From Chitinophagaceae bacterium UBA4407 (GTDB lineage: Bacteria; Bacteroidota; Bacteroidia; Chitinophagales; Chitinophagaceae): a stretch of 53,675 nucleotides of DNA. Positions within the stretch are counted from its first letter, which is position 1, and every line of letters begins with the position of its first letter. Positions 26,015 through 35,399 of this stretch are shown in pieces. Position numbers and translations under genes: made by a program. Location of the stretch: positions 1-53,675 of the forward strand of contig DGQT01000063.1 of NCBI GenBank assembly GCA_002390845.1, in the 5' to 3' direction. Under the pieces are notes generated by a model. It had not been told where the DNA came from, searched no databases, and saw nothing but the letters and a program-made list of their open reading frames with translations.

Positions 26015-26956
26015 ATGCCAGTGATAGCGATTGATATGGGCGGAACCAAAATCAAGTTTGGGATCATTGACGACGCCGGTAAAATACTATCTGTTTTGAA
26101 GCTGGAAGCTAGCCCCGGAGAAACCACAGAAAAGAACCTCGAAAAAGTTAATGAGTCAGTAAATAAGCTTCTTTTAGAGAAAGATATTTCGAGGGAACAG
26201 ATAAAAGCAATTGGAATAGCGGTGCCCAGCATAGTTGATGATAACAATCATGTTGTAACCCGCTACGTAAAATATAAAGATGCCGATGAATTTGATTTTA
26301 ATATTTGGGCAAAACAACACTGGGGTTTGCCAATAGTTTTGGAAAATGATGCAAGAGCGGCACTTATTGGCGAATGGCAATATGGGGCCGGCAAAGGTTA
26401 TAATGATATAGGCCTGCTTACACTTGGCACCGGCGTTGGTACGGCAATACTTTCGCAGGGGAAATTATATAAGGGCAAACATTTTCTTGGTGGCAGTCTT
26501 GGAGGACATACTTCCATCAATTTTGATGGCGACCCGTGTAATTGTGGTTTTTTTGGTTGTCTTGAAACCGAGGCGTCGACATGGGCATTGGCCGGACTGG
26601 CATCAAGACATTTGTTGTATAGTAATAGTACATTGTCAAAAATTGAAAAGCTTGAATTTATTCATCTTTTTAATGAGGTGGATAATGGTGATGAGCTTGC
26701 CCGCATTTTACTTGACCACTGTTTAAAAGCCTGGGGAACAGCCATTGTGAACATGGTACACTCTCACGATCCGGAATTGATCATTATCAGCGGTGGTATC
26801 ATGAAAAGACAAACAGAAATGCTTCCTTTTTTTCAAAAGATGGTAGATCAATACGCCTGGCTGCCGGCAGGCACTATTAAAATAAAAGCTGCCTTGGAAG
26901 TTGATTATGCAGGGCTTTTAGGAATAGAATATTTGGCTAATTCATTAAATAAATAG
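26015..26956 (+). CDS. ROK-family sugar kinase
   Basis: ATP-dependent hexokinase of the ROK family, expected to phosphorylate glucose, mannose or fructose in the cytoplasm. The 313-residue protein has the ATP-binding DMGGTKIKFGI motif, catalytic Asp in ENDARAA (D112), and the ROK zinc site formed by H165 and CNCGFFGC (C175, C177, C182). The zinc site favours a kinase over a ROK repressor, as does the absence of an N-terminal HTH. Six bases separate its stop from the next gene, a mannose-6-phosphate isomerase fusion, so its product is probably Man6P or Fru6P. Transcription likely responds to the adjacent GntR-type regulator. Confidence 0.9.
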   Translation: MPVIAIDMGGTKIKFGIIDDAGKILSVLKLEASPGETTEKNLEKVNESVNKLLLEKDISREQIKAIGIAVPSIVDDNNHVVTRYVKYKDADEFDFNIWAKQHWGLPIVLENDARAALIGEWQYGAGKGYNDIGLLTLGTGVGTAILSQGKLYKGKHFLGGSLGGHTSINFDGDPCNCGFFGCLETEASTWALAGLASRHLLYSNSTLSKIEKLEFIHLFNEVDNGDELARILLDHCLKAWGTAIVNMVHSHDPELIIISGGIMKRQTEMLPFFQKMVDQYAWLPAGTIKIKAALEVDYAGLLGIEYLANSLNK

Positions 26957-26962
26957 ACGAAA

Positions 26963-28717
26963 TTGAGACAAGCGAATTATGATAAATTGCCTTTTGTTAA
27001 GGTAGAATCTGTGAATAAATCCTGCACGGTTGGCTGGACCAATATCATTGACCAAATAACTGCGAAAACAAAATCAATCAATAAAAAGAAACTGGTAGTA
27101 GTAATTGAATGCTACCACGGAGTAATTGATGATGAAATTCTGCAGCAATTGCAGGAAAATCTGGGTCATACCCTTTGGGTCAATTCCAAAAATGCTTTTA
27201 AAAATGAAGATGCAATTCGGGAAATGGTTCATCCTGATGTTACCGACGACAGTGTATTTGGCTATCTTACCCGTTTCAGCATGATCGATTATTTTGATCA
27301 CCAAAAATTACAAAACACACAAAATCAAATCAATAACCTTTCAGAAGGTATAGTGATAATCTATGGTTCCGGTGCTGCCTTAATAGCACCTGAAAATGAC
27401 TTACTCGTTTACGCAGATATGGCCCGTTGGGAAATTCAAATGCGTATGCGCAAAAATGAAGTGGATAATCTCGGCATATCTAACAGAGAAGATTCTTTTT
27501 CCAAACAATATAAGCAGGCCTATTTTGTAGATTGGCGTGTTTGCGACAGATTGAAAAAACAACTTCTTCACAAATGCGATTTTATTCTTGATACCAATAA
27601 GAAAAATGAACCTAAATTAGTTGAAGGGAAATCTGTTATGCAAGCGCTTGAAATGGCTGCCAGCAGGCCTTTCAGAGTGGTGCCTTTTTTTGATCCCGGT
27701 CCCTGGGGTGGCCAATGGCTGAAAGAAGTTTGCGATCTTGACAGAAGTGAAATAAATTTTGCATGGGGTTTTGATTGTGTGCCCGAAGAGAATAGTTTGC
27801 TTTTAGGTTACGGCGATACATTGGTAGAAATTCCTTCGCTAAATCTTGTGTTTTATAAACCAAATGAATTGCTCGGCGAAAATGTGCATTCAAGATTTGG
27901 GGATGAGTTCCCCATTCGCTTCGATTTTCTCGATACCATGGATGGTGGCAACCTTAGCCTTCAGGTGCACCCACTTACAGAATATATACAGGAAAAATTC
28001 GGCATGCATTACACGCAGGACGAAAGTTATTATATGCTCGATGCAAAAGAAGGCGCATTTGTTTACCTTGGTTTACGTGATGATATAAATCCGCAGGAAA
28101 TGATCAGCGATTTAAAAGACGCGCAGCAAGCCGGCAGCGATTTTGATGCGGAAAAACATGTGGCAAAATGGTTCATCAAAAAGCATGATCATGTTTCCAT
28201 TCCTGCGGGCACTGTGCACTGCAGTGGCGCCAACAGTATGGTGCTCGAAATAAGTGCAACGCCTTATATTTTCACATTTAAATTATGGGACTGGGGCCGC
28301 CTTGGTCTCGATGGAAAACCAAGGCCCATAAACATTGAACATGGCGAAAAAAATATTCAATGGAACCGCACGGCTTCCTGGGTTGAAAAGCACGCCTTAA
28401 ACCTTGTTGAACCCTTGCATAACGAAGAGGGTATCCGCGAAGAAAGAACGGGCCTTAGTGCAATGGAATTTATAGAAACACGCCGTCACTGGTTCACAAA
28501 AAAAGTGTTGCACAACACCCATGGAACCGTTAATGTTTTAAATCTTATAGAAGGCAGCGAAGCAATAGTTGAAAGCCCGTCAAATGCTTTTGAACCGTTC
28601 GTTATCCATTATGCCGAAACATTTATTGTGCCTGCTGCGGTGGGTGAGTATACCATTCGTCCGCATGGTGAATCAGAGGGAAAAGAATGTGCAACAATTA
28701 AGGCTTACGTAAGATAA
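26963..28717 (+). CDS. Class I mannose-6-phosphate isomerase with an extra N-terminal domain
   Basis: The C-terminal ~345 residues are a type I PMI interconverting mannose-6-P and fructose-6-P, with zinc ligands visible in LQVHP (Q334, H336), DESYYM (E354) and PAGTVHCSG (H419). About 235 residues precede it, far more than in a standard PMI. That part resembles a P-loop nucleoside/uridine-kinase fold (LLVYADMARWEIQMRMRK and YKQAYFVDWRVCDRLKK look like its lid and helical region) but lacks a recognisable Walker A, so any kinase activity is doubtful. The start is TTG, six bases after the ROK stop; no nearby ATG fits. It is cotranscribed with the ROK kinase. Confidence 0.85.
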   Translation: MRQANYDKLPFVKVESVNKSCTVGWTNIIDQITAKTKSINKKKLVVVIECYHGVIDDEILQQLQENLGHTLWVNSKNAFKNEDAIREMVHPDVTDDSVFGYLTRFSMIDYFDHQKLQNTQNQINNLSEGIVIIYGSGAALIAPENDLLVYADMARWEIQMRMRKNEVDNLGISNREDSFSKQYKQAYFVDWRVCDRLKKQLLHKCDFILDTNKKNEPKLVEGKSVMQALEMAASRPFRVVPFFDPGPWGGQWLKEVCDLDRSEINFAWGFDCVPEENSLLLGYGDTLVEIPSLNLVFYKPNELLGENVHSRFGDEFPIRFDFLDTMDGGNLSLQVHPLTEYIQEKFGMHYTQDESYYMLDAKEGAFVYLGLRDDINPQEMISDLKDAQQAGSDFDAEKHVAKWFIKKHDHVSIPAGTVHCSGANSMVLEISATPYIFTFKLWDWGRLGLDGKPRPINIEHGEKNIQWNRTASWVEKHALNLVEPLHNEEGIREERTGLSAMEFIETRRHWFTKKVLHNTHGTVNVLNLIEGSEAIVESPSNAFEPFVIHYAETFIVPAAVGEYTIRPHGESEGKECATIKAYVR

Positions 28718-28725
28718 TATGTGTG

Positions 28726-28805
28726 TTTTTTTGAGCCTGGCAATTGAATAAGTATTTGGCTTTTCTTGCGTCGCACTCTTGTACGTTCAGATCATAATTC
28801 AGCTA
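28726..28805 (-). repeat. Dispersed half-element, copy 16
   Basis: T-run, GAGCCTGGC, TTTGGCTTTTCTTGCGTCGC, ACTCTTGTACGTTCAGATCA. It lies 9 bases after the isomerase stop and is paired with the inverted copy at 28888. Confidence 0.9.
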
Positions 28806-28887
28806 TGGCTGCCCTTTCACAAGCAACTTGTTTTAAGAAATGGAGAAGACAGTAAATAAAAGTTTTTAGAAACAGTGCGCAACAGCT

Positions 28888-28965
28888 CATCAATGCTCCG
28901 GAAGTTGAAGAGTGCGACGCAAGAAAAGTTCAATAGAATTTCAAAAGCTGGTAACATAAAATAAA
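28888..28965 (+). repeat. Dispersed half-element, copy 17
   Basis: GTTGAAGAGTGCGACGCAAG, AAAAGTTCAATAG, GCTGGTAACATAAAAT. Second half of the inverted pair between the isomerase and the sugar porter. Confidence 0.85.
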
Positions 28966-28991
28966 TTTTAATCAACAACGAATTGCTTACA

Positions 28992-30368
28992 ATGAATCAA
29001 ACTAAAACGTTACAGCAGACTAAAAATAGTCAGACTGCTTTTATTTTAAAAGTATCTGTAGTTGCGGCCATCGGCGGGTTACTTTTTGGTTACGATACAG
29101 CCGTAATTGCAGGCGTTATTGGCTACCTTAAAATAAAATTCGATTTGTCTGAAGCAATGGTTGGCTGGGCTGCAAGCAGTGCTATTTGGGGTTGTATTAT
29201 TGGTGCTATGTTTGGTGGTTTTATCAGCGATAAAATTGGAAGAAAAAAAGCGTTGCTTATTACTGCTGTTTTGTTTTTTGTTTCTGCTGTGGCTGCATCT
29301 TTTGCAAATAGTCTTACAACATTTATTCTCGCAAGATTAATTGGTGGTGTGGGCATTGGCGCAGCTTCTATGCTTTCACCTTTATACATTTCTGAAATTG
29401 CTCCGGCAAAAATCAGGGGAACGTTGGTAAGCATTTACCAGCTTGCCATTGTAGTCGGCATTAACCTTATTTACTTTGTAAACCTAAAGATTGCCGGTTA
29501 TGGCGATGAAGCTTGGAACGTAGAATACGGATGGCGTTATATGCTTGCATCGGGAGTATTACCTGCTTTTATATTTTTTATTTTGATGTTTTTTGTCCCC
29601 GAAAGTCCGCGTTGGTTAACTAAGAATAATCGTGGCGATGAAGCGCTTGACATTCTTAAAAAAGTAAATGGCGAAGAAACTGGTAAGGAAGTTTTACAGG
29701 AAATAAAAAATGCGCTAACACAAGAGACCGGAACCATTGGTGAATTATTTAAACCCGGATTAAGAATAGCAATGATCGTTGGAATAGTGCTGGCATTGTT
29801 CTCTCAGATTACCGGTATCAACGCGATTATTTATTATGCACCGGAGATATTTAAGAGTGTTGGCTTTGGCGCAGAATCTGCTTTATTACAAACAGTAATT
29901 CTTGGCCTGGTTAATACGGCATTTACTTTTGTTGCAATATGGCTGGTTGATAAACTTGGCCGCAAAACATTGTTACTATGGGGCGTTGGCGGCATGACGA
30001 TTTCCTTATTAGCGATAGGGCTTTGTTACAATTTGAATATTACACAAGGTCCGTGGTTGTTGATCTTTATAATGCTGTACATCGCATCTTTTGCGTGTTC
30101 GTTAGGGCCCATTCCGTGGGTAATTATTTCAGAAATATTTCCTACCAAAACAAGGGGTATTGCCATGTCTTTTTCTACGGTGGTGCTTTGGATTGGTGTG
30201 GTGTTGATTACGCAGTTAACGCCATTAATGCTGGGTAATCTTGGGGGTGCAGTTACGTTCTGGATATTTATGTTCAACGCCATTATCCTGTTTATTTTTA
30301 CATGGAAAGTAATACCAGAAACAAGGCAAAAAACATTGGAAGAAATAGAACAAAGCTGGTTGAAGTAA
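28992..30368 (+). CDS. MFS sugar porter (sugar:H+ symporter family)
   Basis: Inner-membrane sugar importer of the XylE/GLUT type with twelve hydrophobic segments. Family signatures visible are GGLLFGYDTAVIAG near the N-terminus, the loop 2-3 motif DKIGRKKAL, PESPRWL before the central loop, QITGINAIIYYAPEIF in TM7, DKLGRKTLL, and PETRQKTLEEIE at the end. The ATG at 28992 is preferred over the TTG at 28983. It is downstream of the ROK kinase and isomerase and 28 bases upstream of an acetylesterase, consistent with uptake of the monosaccharide or disaccharide released by the locus. The precise sugar cannot be read from sequence. Confidence 0.92.
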   Translation: MNQTKTLQQTKNSQTAFILKVSVVAAIGGLLFGYDTAVIAGVIGYLKIKFDLSEAMVGWAASSAIWGCIIGAMFGGFISDKIGRKKALLITAVLFFVSAVAASFANSLTTFILARLIGGVGIGAASMLSPLYISEIAPAKIRGTLVSIYQLAIVVGINLIYFVNLKIAGYGDEAWNVEYGWRYMLASGVLPAFIFFILMFFVPESPRWLTKNNRGDEALDILKKVNGEETGKEVLQEIKNALTQETGTIGELFKPGLRIAMIVGIVLALFSQITGINAIIYYAPEIFKSVGFGAESALLQTVILGLVNTAFTFVAIWLVDKLGRKTLLLWGVGGMTISLLAIGLCYNLNITQGPWLLIFIMLYIASFACSLGPIPWVIISEIFPTKTRGIAMSFSTVVLWIGVVLITQLTPLMLGNLGGAVTFWIFMFNAIILFIFTWKVIPETRQKTLEEIEQSWLK

Positions 30369-30396
30369 CAGATTCGTAACATCAAATTATTGAAAG

Positions 30397-32358
30397 ATGA
30401 AAAAATACAATTTTTTAATAGGGCTACTGTTACTTGTAAGTGCATCTTTAAGTGCTAACATAAAACTGCCACTGATATTTCAAAGCAATATGGTATTGCA
30501 AAGAGATAAAGATTGTGCCGTTTGGGGAACTGCTGATGCTAAAGAAAAAGTTTCGTTGCAGCTAAACGGAAATACTTTTAAAGCAGTGGCAGATAAAAGT
30601 GGAAAATGGAAGATTGTAATCCCTCCACAACCCGCTGGCGGACCATTCCAAATAACGGTAAAGGGAAACAATACTGTCACGCTTAATAATATTTTATTTG
30701 GCGATATCTGGATCTGTGGTGGCCAAAGCAATATGCAATTTCACGTAAGTGAATTGGCAAAAAAAGAAGCTGACTCAACAAGGGATAATAACACCAACAT
30801 AAGAATTTTTACGGCTGGGCTTGCCACCAATTTCGTTCCGCAGGATACGTTGAGCTCCGGCGAATGGAAGGTTGCTTCCATCGAAAGCATCCAAAATTTT
30901 TCTGCAGTAGCATTTTTTTATGGCAGTTATTTACAGCAGCATTTGAATGTGCCTATTGGTTTAATTGCTGATAATCTTGGCGCAACCTCCGTTGAAACAT
31001 GGATGAGTCCGGATGCGATTCACCAGTTTCCTCAATTTGATTTTTTTTACAACCAATACCTGGCTCCAAAACTCAGTGTTAATGAAATGACCGCCCAATT
31101 TGAAAAAATAAAACCTGATTGGGAAAAACAATATTATTTAAAGAACGACCCAGGGTTAGATCAGCAATGGTATTTGCCTTCAACAGATACAAGCGACTGG
31201 AAAACCATACAAACACCCGGCTACTGGGAAGACCAGGGTTTGGCTGATTATGATGGTTCTGTTTGGTATAGAAGAGCATTTGATTTACCCGCAGATTATA
31301 AAAAAGGTGCTGGTTTTAGCATCGGTCTTGGCCAGGTAGATGATTATGATATTGCCTGGGTAAACGGGCATAAGGTAGGAGAGATGTTTGGTAATCTTAA
31401 TTACAGCAATTACACAGCACCCGATTCCATCTTACAGCCCAAAAATAATGTGGTAGTTGTTCGCGTATTTGATGCAGGCGGAAAAGGTGGCATGTACAAC
31501 CAATTCTGGAACTGGGCATGGAGCGGCAAATGGAAATATAAAACCGGTGTAAAAATAGATGCAGTCAATTTTATAAAACCTAAAATGGTAAACTCAGATT
31601 TGTTTGCCTCGCCTTCTATTTTGTACAACGGTTGTATTGCGCCGCTTACTCAACTTGCAATTAAAGGGGCAATTTGGTACCAGGGCGAAAGCAATGCATC
31701 AAGAGCAGAAGAGTACAATAAATTGTTCCCTGCTTTTATACAGGATTGGCGCAAACAATTTAATCAGGGAGATTTTCCATTTATGTTTGTGCAGCTCGCC
31801 AATTATTATCCCGAGCAGGACAAACCTTACCCAAGTGATTGGGCCGAGTTGCGCGAAGCGCAGACATCTGCACTTGCATTGCCCAACACCGGAATGGCAG
31901 TTACCATTGATATTGGCGAGGCTTATGACATTCATCCAAAAAACAAACAGGATGTTGGTAAACGATTGGCCATCGCAGCTTTAAAGGCTGCTTACAATAT
32001 CGATACGGTTCATCTTAGTCCCCAATACGATCGAATGGAAGTCATCAATGAAAACGTTATCATTCATTTTAAAAATGTGGGGGATAATTTAATCAGCAAC
32101 GATAAATACGGATACCTGAGAGGCTTTAGCATTGCAGGTGCCGATAGTGTTTTTCACTGGGCAAAAGCTTATATCAAAAACAATACAGTAGTGGTTTACA
32201 GCGATGAAGTAAAGCAACCAGTAGCTGTTCGGTACGCATGGGCAAATAATCCCGGCACATTAAATCTTTACAACAAAGAAGGCTTGCCTGCTGCTCCGTT
32301 CAGAACAGATAACTGGCCACGTTATACTGCAGGTAAGTTGTTTTCGTATACAAATTAA
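30397..32358 (+). CDS. Exported sialate O-acetylesterase-like (SASA/SGNH) carbohydrate esterase
   Basis: A 653-residue exported esterase. The signal peptide (MKKYNFLIGLLLLVSASLSA) is followed by an Ig-like N-terminal domain, then SGNH block I GGQSNM (S111). A jelly-roll insert (about 260-370, SVWYRRAFDLPADY) of the GH2 sugar-binding type is followed by IWYQGESNASR and the catalytic Asp/His block DIHPKNKQDVGKRL. This architecture matches SASA enzymes that remove acetyl groups from sialic acids or, often in Bacteroidota PULs, from plant or microbial polysaccharides. It acts in the periplasm or outside. It is 28 bases after the sugar porter gene and likely cotranscribed. Confidence 0.88.
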   Translation: MKKYNFLIGLLLLVSASLSANIKLPLIFQSNMVLQRDKDCAVWGTADAKEKVSLQLNGNTFKAVADKSGKWKIVIPPQPAGGPFQITVKGNNTVTLNNILFGDIWICGGQSNMQFHVSELAKKEADSTRDNNTNIRIFTAGLATNFVPQDTLSSGEWKVASIESIQNFSAVAFFYGSYLQQHLNVPIGLIADNLGATSVETWMSPDAIHQFPQFDFFYNQYLAPKLSVNEMTAQFEKIKPDWEKQYYLKNDPGLDQQWYLPSTDTSDWKTIQTPGYWEDQGLADYDGSVWYRRAFDLPADYKKGAGFSIGLGQVDDYDIAWVNGHKVGEMFGNLNYSNYTAPDSILQPKNNVVVVRVFDAGGKGGMYNQFWNWAWSGKWKYKTGVKIDAVNFIKPKMVNSDLFASPSILYNGCIAPLTQLAIKGAIWYQGESNASRAEEYNKLFPAFIQDWRKQFNQGDFPFMFVQLANYYPEQDKPYPSDWAELREAQTSALALPNTGMAVTIDIGEAYDIHPKNKQDVGKRLAIAALKAAYNIDTVHLSPQYDRMEVINENVIIHFKNVGDNLISNDKYGYLRGFSIAGADSVFHWAKAYIKNNTVVVYSDEVKQPVAVRYAWANNPGTLNLYNKEGLPAAPFRTDNWPRYTAGKLFSYTN

Positions 32359-32377
32359 GTTGCCCGGCAATAATTAA

Positions 32378-32445
32378 TTTATAGAACCAACTACATTGCT
32401 ACTATCATCGCCTGTTGTGTCACTCACTTGTACTTTTGGAATACT
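32378..32445 (-). repeat. Dispersed half-element, copy 18 (GTGTCAC core)
   Basis: TTTATAGAACCAACTACATT, GCTACTATCATCGCC, TTGTGTCACTCACTTGTAC. The core is GTG-T-CAC rather than TGCG-T-CGCA. It follows the acetylesterase stop and pairs with the copy at 32530. Confidence 0.8.
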
Positions 32446-32529
32446 AGTGAGCAATTTGCGGTTAAGCTTACTATTACAAACAAACCTTCTGTGAAGCTTG
32501 TAGTTAAACGTTTTTTGTAATTGCGAACC

Positions 32530-32608
32530 TGCTGAATCAGAGATATACAGCACAAGAGTGCGACGCAAGAAAAGCTTCATTCATGTTCAATTGCCTGGTT
32601 CAAAAAAA
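32530..32608 (+). repeat. Dispersed half-element, copy 19
   Basis: GCTGAATCAG, CAGCACAAGAGTGCGACGCA, AAAAGCTTCATTC, TTGCCTGGTTCAAAAAAA. Inverted partner of copy 18. Confidence 0.85.
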
Positions 32609-32646
32609 GCTGATTAAATATTTAAATGCTTGATAAAATAATTGTT

Positions 32647-33858
32647 ATGGCTTCATCAAAATATTTCAAAAACATTTTTTACATACTTGCTGTTCTTTTG
32701 GTTTCATGTTCGGCTGGTAAAAAGAACCTGGTCTCACAAAATGTTAATCTAACCGATTTAAAATTCAGCGTTGAAGAAGCGCCGGAATGGTCTAACCTGT
32801 TTAAACGCACAAATGGCTGGTATGGTGGTGATGGTATTTTTGTAATACCAACAGATGGTAAAGAGAACGTTCCTGCTTCTGATACCAGCAAAAGTTTAAT
32901 ACTTTTTAGTGACACTATGTTTGGCGATACAGAAGATGGAACACCAATAACGGCTGCAAACATGCTGCACAATACTGTTGCAATTTTGGATGGCGATAAA
33001 CCGGATAAAGACAAAATAAAATTTTATTGGGATACAGATTCGGCAGGGCATCCAAAAACAGTTTTTATACCTAATACGCCTTCAACACAGGCTGGAGATT
33101 ATTATTGGCTGGGCGATGGTTTTGTAAATACCGCAAAAGATAACACCACTTATATTTTTGCTTACAAAATGAAAAACCTTGACCCAAAAAATGACTGGTC
33201 TTTTACTGTAACAAAAACGAATCTTATTTCAATTGCTGCAGGAAGTACCCCGCCATTTAAAAATCAAAAACAAATTGAAACACCTTTAAGATTTGCAGGT
33301 AAAAAAGGTTACGATAATGGATCTTTTGGAGCAGGTATTTTTGCAAACACTAAAGATGCCGGAGTAAAAAGCCCGGATGGTTATGTTTATGTGTACGGCG
33401 TAAAAGACAAGGCCAAAAATTTAATTGCAGCAAGGGTAAAACCAGAAGATTTTGAAGACTTTAGTCAATGGAAATTCTGGGATGGCAAAAGCTGGAACAC
33501 CGATATGCTAAAGGTTTCAGCGATTACCGACAGTGTTTCGAATGAGTTAAGCGTTACACCCCTTGCAGATGGAAGGTATGTACTCGTTTTTCAATTGGGT
33601 GGTTTAAGTACAATTGTGGCTATGCGCATAGGAGCAAGTCCGGTGGGCCCTTTTGGTCCGGTTATTAAATTATATAATTGCCCGGAAAATGCAGAAAATA
33701 AAAACTATTTCCCTTATAATGCAAAGGCGCATCCCAGTATTTCAAAGCCCGGTGAATTGCTGATCAGTTATAATGTAAATGCGTTTGATTACTGGAAAGA
33801 AATTAATAAAAACCATACACTGTACAGGCCAAGGTTTATCAAGCTCAAATTCGAATAA
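32647..33858 (+). CDS. Lipoprotein of the DUF4185/DUF5005-like type
   Basis: From the ATG at 32647 the signal peptide is MASSKYFKNIFYILAVLLVS followed by a lipobox Cys (VSCSAG), so it should be a lipoprotein; 32626 is an upstream alternative. The mature ~380 residues start EEAPEWSNLFKRTNGWYGGDGIF and contain several blade-like repeats (LILFSDTMFG, YYWLGDGFVN, YVYVYGVKDKAKNLI, SISKPGELLISYNVN), suggesting a beta-propeller like the DUF4185/DUF5005 families often found in polysaccharide utilisation loci. Such propellers can be glycan hydrolases or lyases, but no catalytic residues are assigned. It lies in the sugar region after the acetylesterase and is convergent with lgt. Confidence 0.6.
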   Translation: MASSKYFKNIFYILAVLLVSCSAGKKNLVSQNVNLTDLKFSVEEAPEWSNLFKRTNGWYGGDGIFVIPTDGKENVPASDTSKSLILFSDTMFGDTEDGTPITAANMLHNTVAILDGDKPDKDKIKFYWDTDSAGHPKTVFIPNTPSTQAGDYYWLGDGFVNTAKDNTTYIFAYKMKNLDPKNDWSFTVTKTNLISIAAGSTPPFKNQKQIETPLRFAGKKGYDNGSFGAGIFANTKDAGVKSPDGYVYVYGVKDKAKNLIAARVKPEDFEDFSQWKFWDGKSWNTDMLKVSAITDSVSNELSVTPLADGRYVLVFQLGGLSTIVAMRIGASPVGPFGPVIKLYNCPENAENKNYFPYNAKAHPSISKPGELLISYNVNAFDYWKEINKNHTLYRPRFIKLKFE

Positions 33859-33880
33859 CGAAGGCCAATTTTTTATAGGA

Positions 33881-34807
33881 TTATAAATTCATTCGGTTCA
33901 CCTTTAGTTTAGGTGCTAAAACATATAACACAATACCACCTGCAAATAGAATAACCGAAATAATTTGGGCTTGTGTCAGTGTAATACCTAAAAAATTGTA
34001 TCGTTGCGTTATCCTGATCATTTCAATAAAGAATCTTTCTGTAGAAATGAAGATCAAATAAATTGCGGATATCCTTCCTATCGTATTTATTTTTTTACGA
34101 AGCGCCCATAAAATAAAAAATAAAATAAAAATGATGATGCACTCATACAAAGGAGTTGGATATACAGGCTGATTTAATTGAGTGCAATAAGTACCCCAAT
34201 CACATTTTTGCATAAAGCTTCCGGCCCTGATAATATTGTGGGGGTAATTATAAGCCCATAACCAATCCGGCAGCCAGCTTATTGGTTTTGGATTCAGGTT
34301 AACAATACCCCAATCGCCATCACCAGCAATGTGACAGCCAATCCTTCCAATTGCGTAAGCGGGCATTAGTGAAGGGGCTACTGCATCAGCTACCTTAATC
34401 GGAGTAATTTGCTTTCTCCTGTAGTAAATCCAAATAGCAATGGTTGCGAAAATAAGGCCTCCATAAAAAACCAATCCGCCGGAGGAAAACATCGTATTAA
34501 TGGGGTCGCTAAAAAATAAAACAGGGTTCTTGAAGATATTAAAAACTCTGGCTCCTAAAATGCCTGCAACAGCAGCGATGATTGTAACGATTGGAACGGT
34601 TTCACTTGGTAATATTTTAAGTTTTCCGTTTGCCGTTCCAACTTCGAATTGCCCCAAAGCCTCTCTTCGCTTAAGTTCTATTGTCAGTAACCAGGCAGCA
34701 ACGAAGAAAGAGATCGTTACAAACAATCCAAAAGAGTTCACGGTGCTCAAAAAAGGTATCTCAACATTAAATAAGTCCTTAAACAAATAATAGAGATTCG
34801 GATACAT
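33881..34807 (-). CDS. lgt: Prolipoprotein diacylglyceryl transferase
   Basis: Inner-membrane enzyme adding diacylglycerol to the lipobox Cys of prolipoproteins. The product has about seven hydrophobic helices and the Lgt signature AIGRIGCHIAGDGDWG. LGARVFNIF, SGGLVFYGGLI and the C-terminal ERFFIEMIRITQRY are further family features. MYPNLYYLFKDLFNVEIP is the usual Bacteroidota start, so I set it at 34807 rather than the in-frame ATG at 34849. It is a housekeeping gene interrupting the sugar locus, convergent with the DUF4185-like gene and only 22 bases away. Confidence 0.93.
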   Translation of the reverse strand: MYPNLYYLFKDLFNVEIPFLSTVNSFGLFVTISFFVAAWLLTIELKRREALGQFEVGTANGKLKILPSETVPIVTIIAAVAGILGARVFNIFKNPVLFFSDPINTMFSSGGLVFYGGLIFATIAIWIYYRRKQITPIKVADAVAPSLMPAYAIGRIGCHIAGDGDWGIVNLNPKPISWLPDWLWAYNYPHNIIRAGSFMQKCDWGTYCTQLNQPVYPTPLYECIIIFILFFILWALRKKINTIGRISAIYLIFISTERFFIEMIRITQRYNFLGITLTQAQIISVILFAGGIVLYVLAPKLKVNRMNL

Positions 34808-34911
34808 CAGAATTAAATAATAATTGTTCGGTAGATTATTTAACAGCAAGGTATTAATACCATAAGTAATTGCGCATTATAATTTGCACTTTTCAAAATA
34901 ATGCAAAGGCA

Positions 34912-34988
34912 TTTTTTGTTCCGGTCTGCATTGCTGCGATTGAGCCCAATTGCGTCGCACACTTGTACTTGTATATCATTATTCACCA
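34912..34988 (-). repeat. Dispersed half-element, copy 20
   Basis: T-run, GTTCCGGTC, GCATTGCTGCGATTGAGCC, TTGCGTCGCACACTTGTAC, then ATCATTATTCACC. It lies between divergent lgt and the first SusD gene. The rest of the gap to 35399 is AT-rich and contains the putative operator. Confidence 0.85.
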
Positions 34989-35176
34989 CATTGCAATCGG
35001 CTTTACTATTGCATAAAACACTTTTGCTTGCAATGGACTATTCCTGTTTATCTGGCTTGCATATAAATTCTAGATTCATTCAGGTTCTGTATGTCCAAAA
35101 AATTAATTCATTTTAAAAAATAATCAAAAGGTATCATAAGTTGCCAATACAGTTCAAATTATCACTCTCTTGCTAC

Positions 35177-35201
35177 ACTGTTGGGTACTGGTCGGTATTT
35201 T
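35177..35201 (+). promoter_or_regulatory. Putative GntR-type operator, site 2
   Basis: ACTGTTGGGTACTGGTCGG then TATTTT, differing from site 1 (25728-25752) at two of 25 bases. It lies about 200 bases upstream of the SusD start and just upstream of a candidate -7 box, so a bound repressor would cover the promoter. Confidence 0.6.
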
Positions 35202-35205
35202 ATTT

Positions 35206-35213
35206 TATTTTTG
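35206..35213 (+). promoter_or_regulatory. Candidate -7 box TATTTTTG for the SusD operon
   Basis: Exact match to TAnnTTTG. A TTG at 35181-35183, inside the putative operator, is 22 bases upstream, slightly longer than the usual 19-21 spacing. The 5' leader would be about 180 bases and very AT-rich. Confidence 0.45.
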
Positions 35214-35399
35214 TATGTAGCAAAATATTATATAAATATTTGATAATCAAAGTAATATAAACACTCAAAAAATAAACTAAACTTTTTTTAATCGTAAAAT
35301 CAAAAGATTTATTTTTTACAATAAAATTAAATTTTAATTTTAGATTTATTAAGAACAGCTTTGTTTTTTAAAGGAATGACATTGTTCAATGATTGCTTT

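Noticed and set aside
34901..35116. 71-codon ORF downstream of the lgt start
   Set aside because: Overlaps a dispersed repeat copy and AT-rich promoter sequence; no recognisable protein features.
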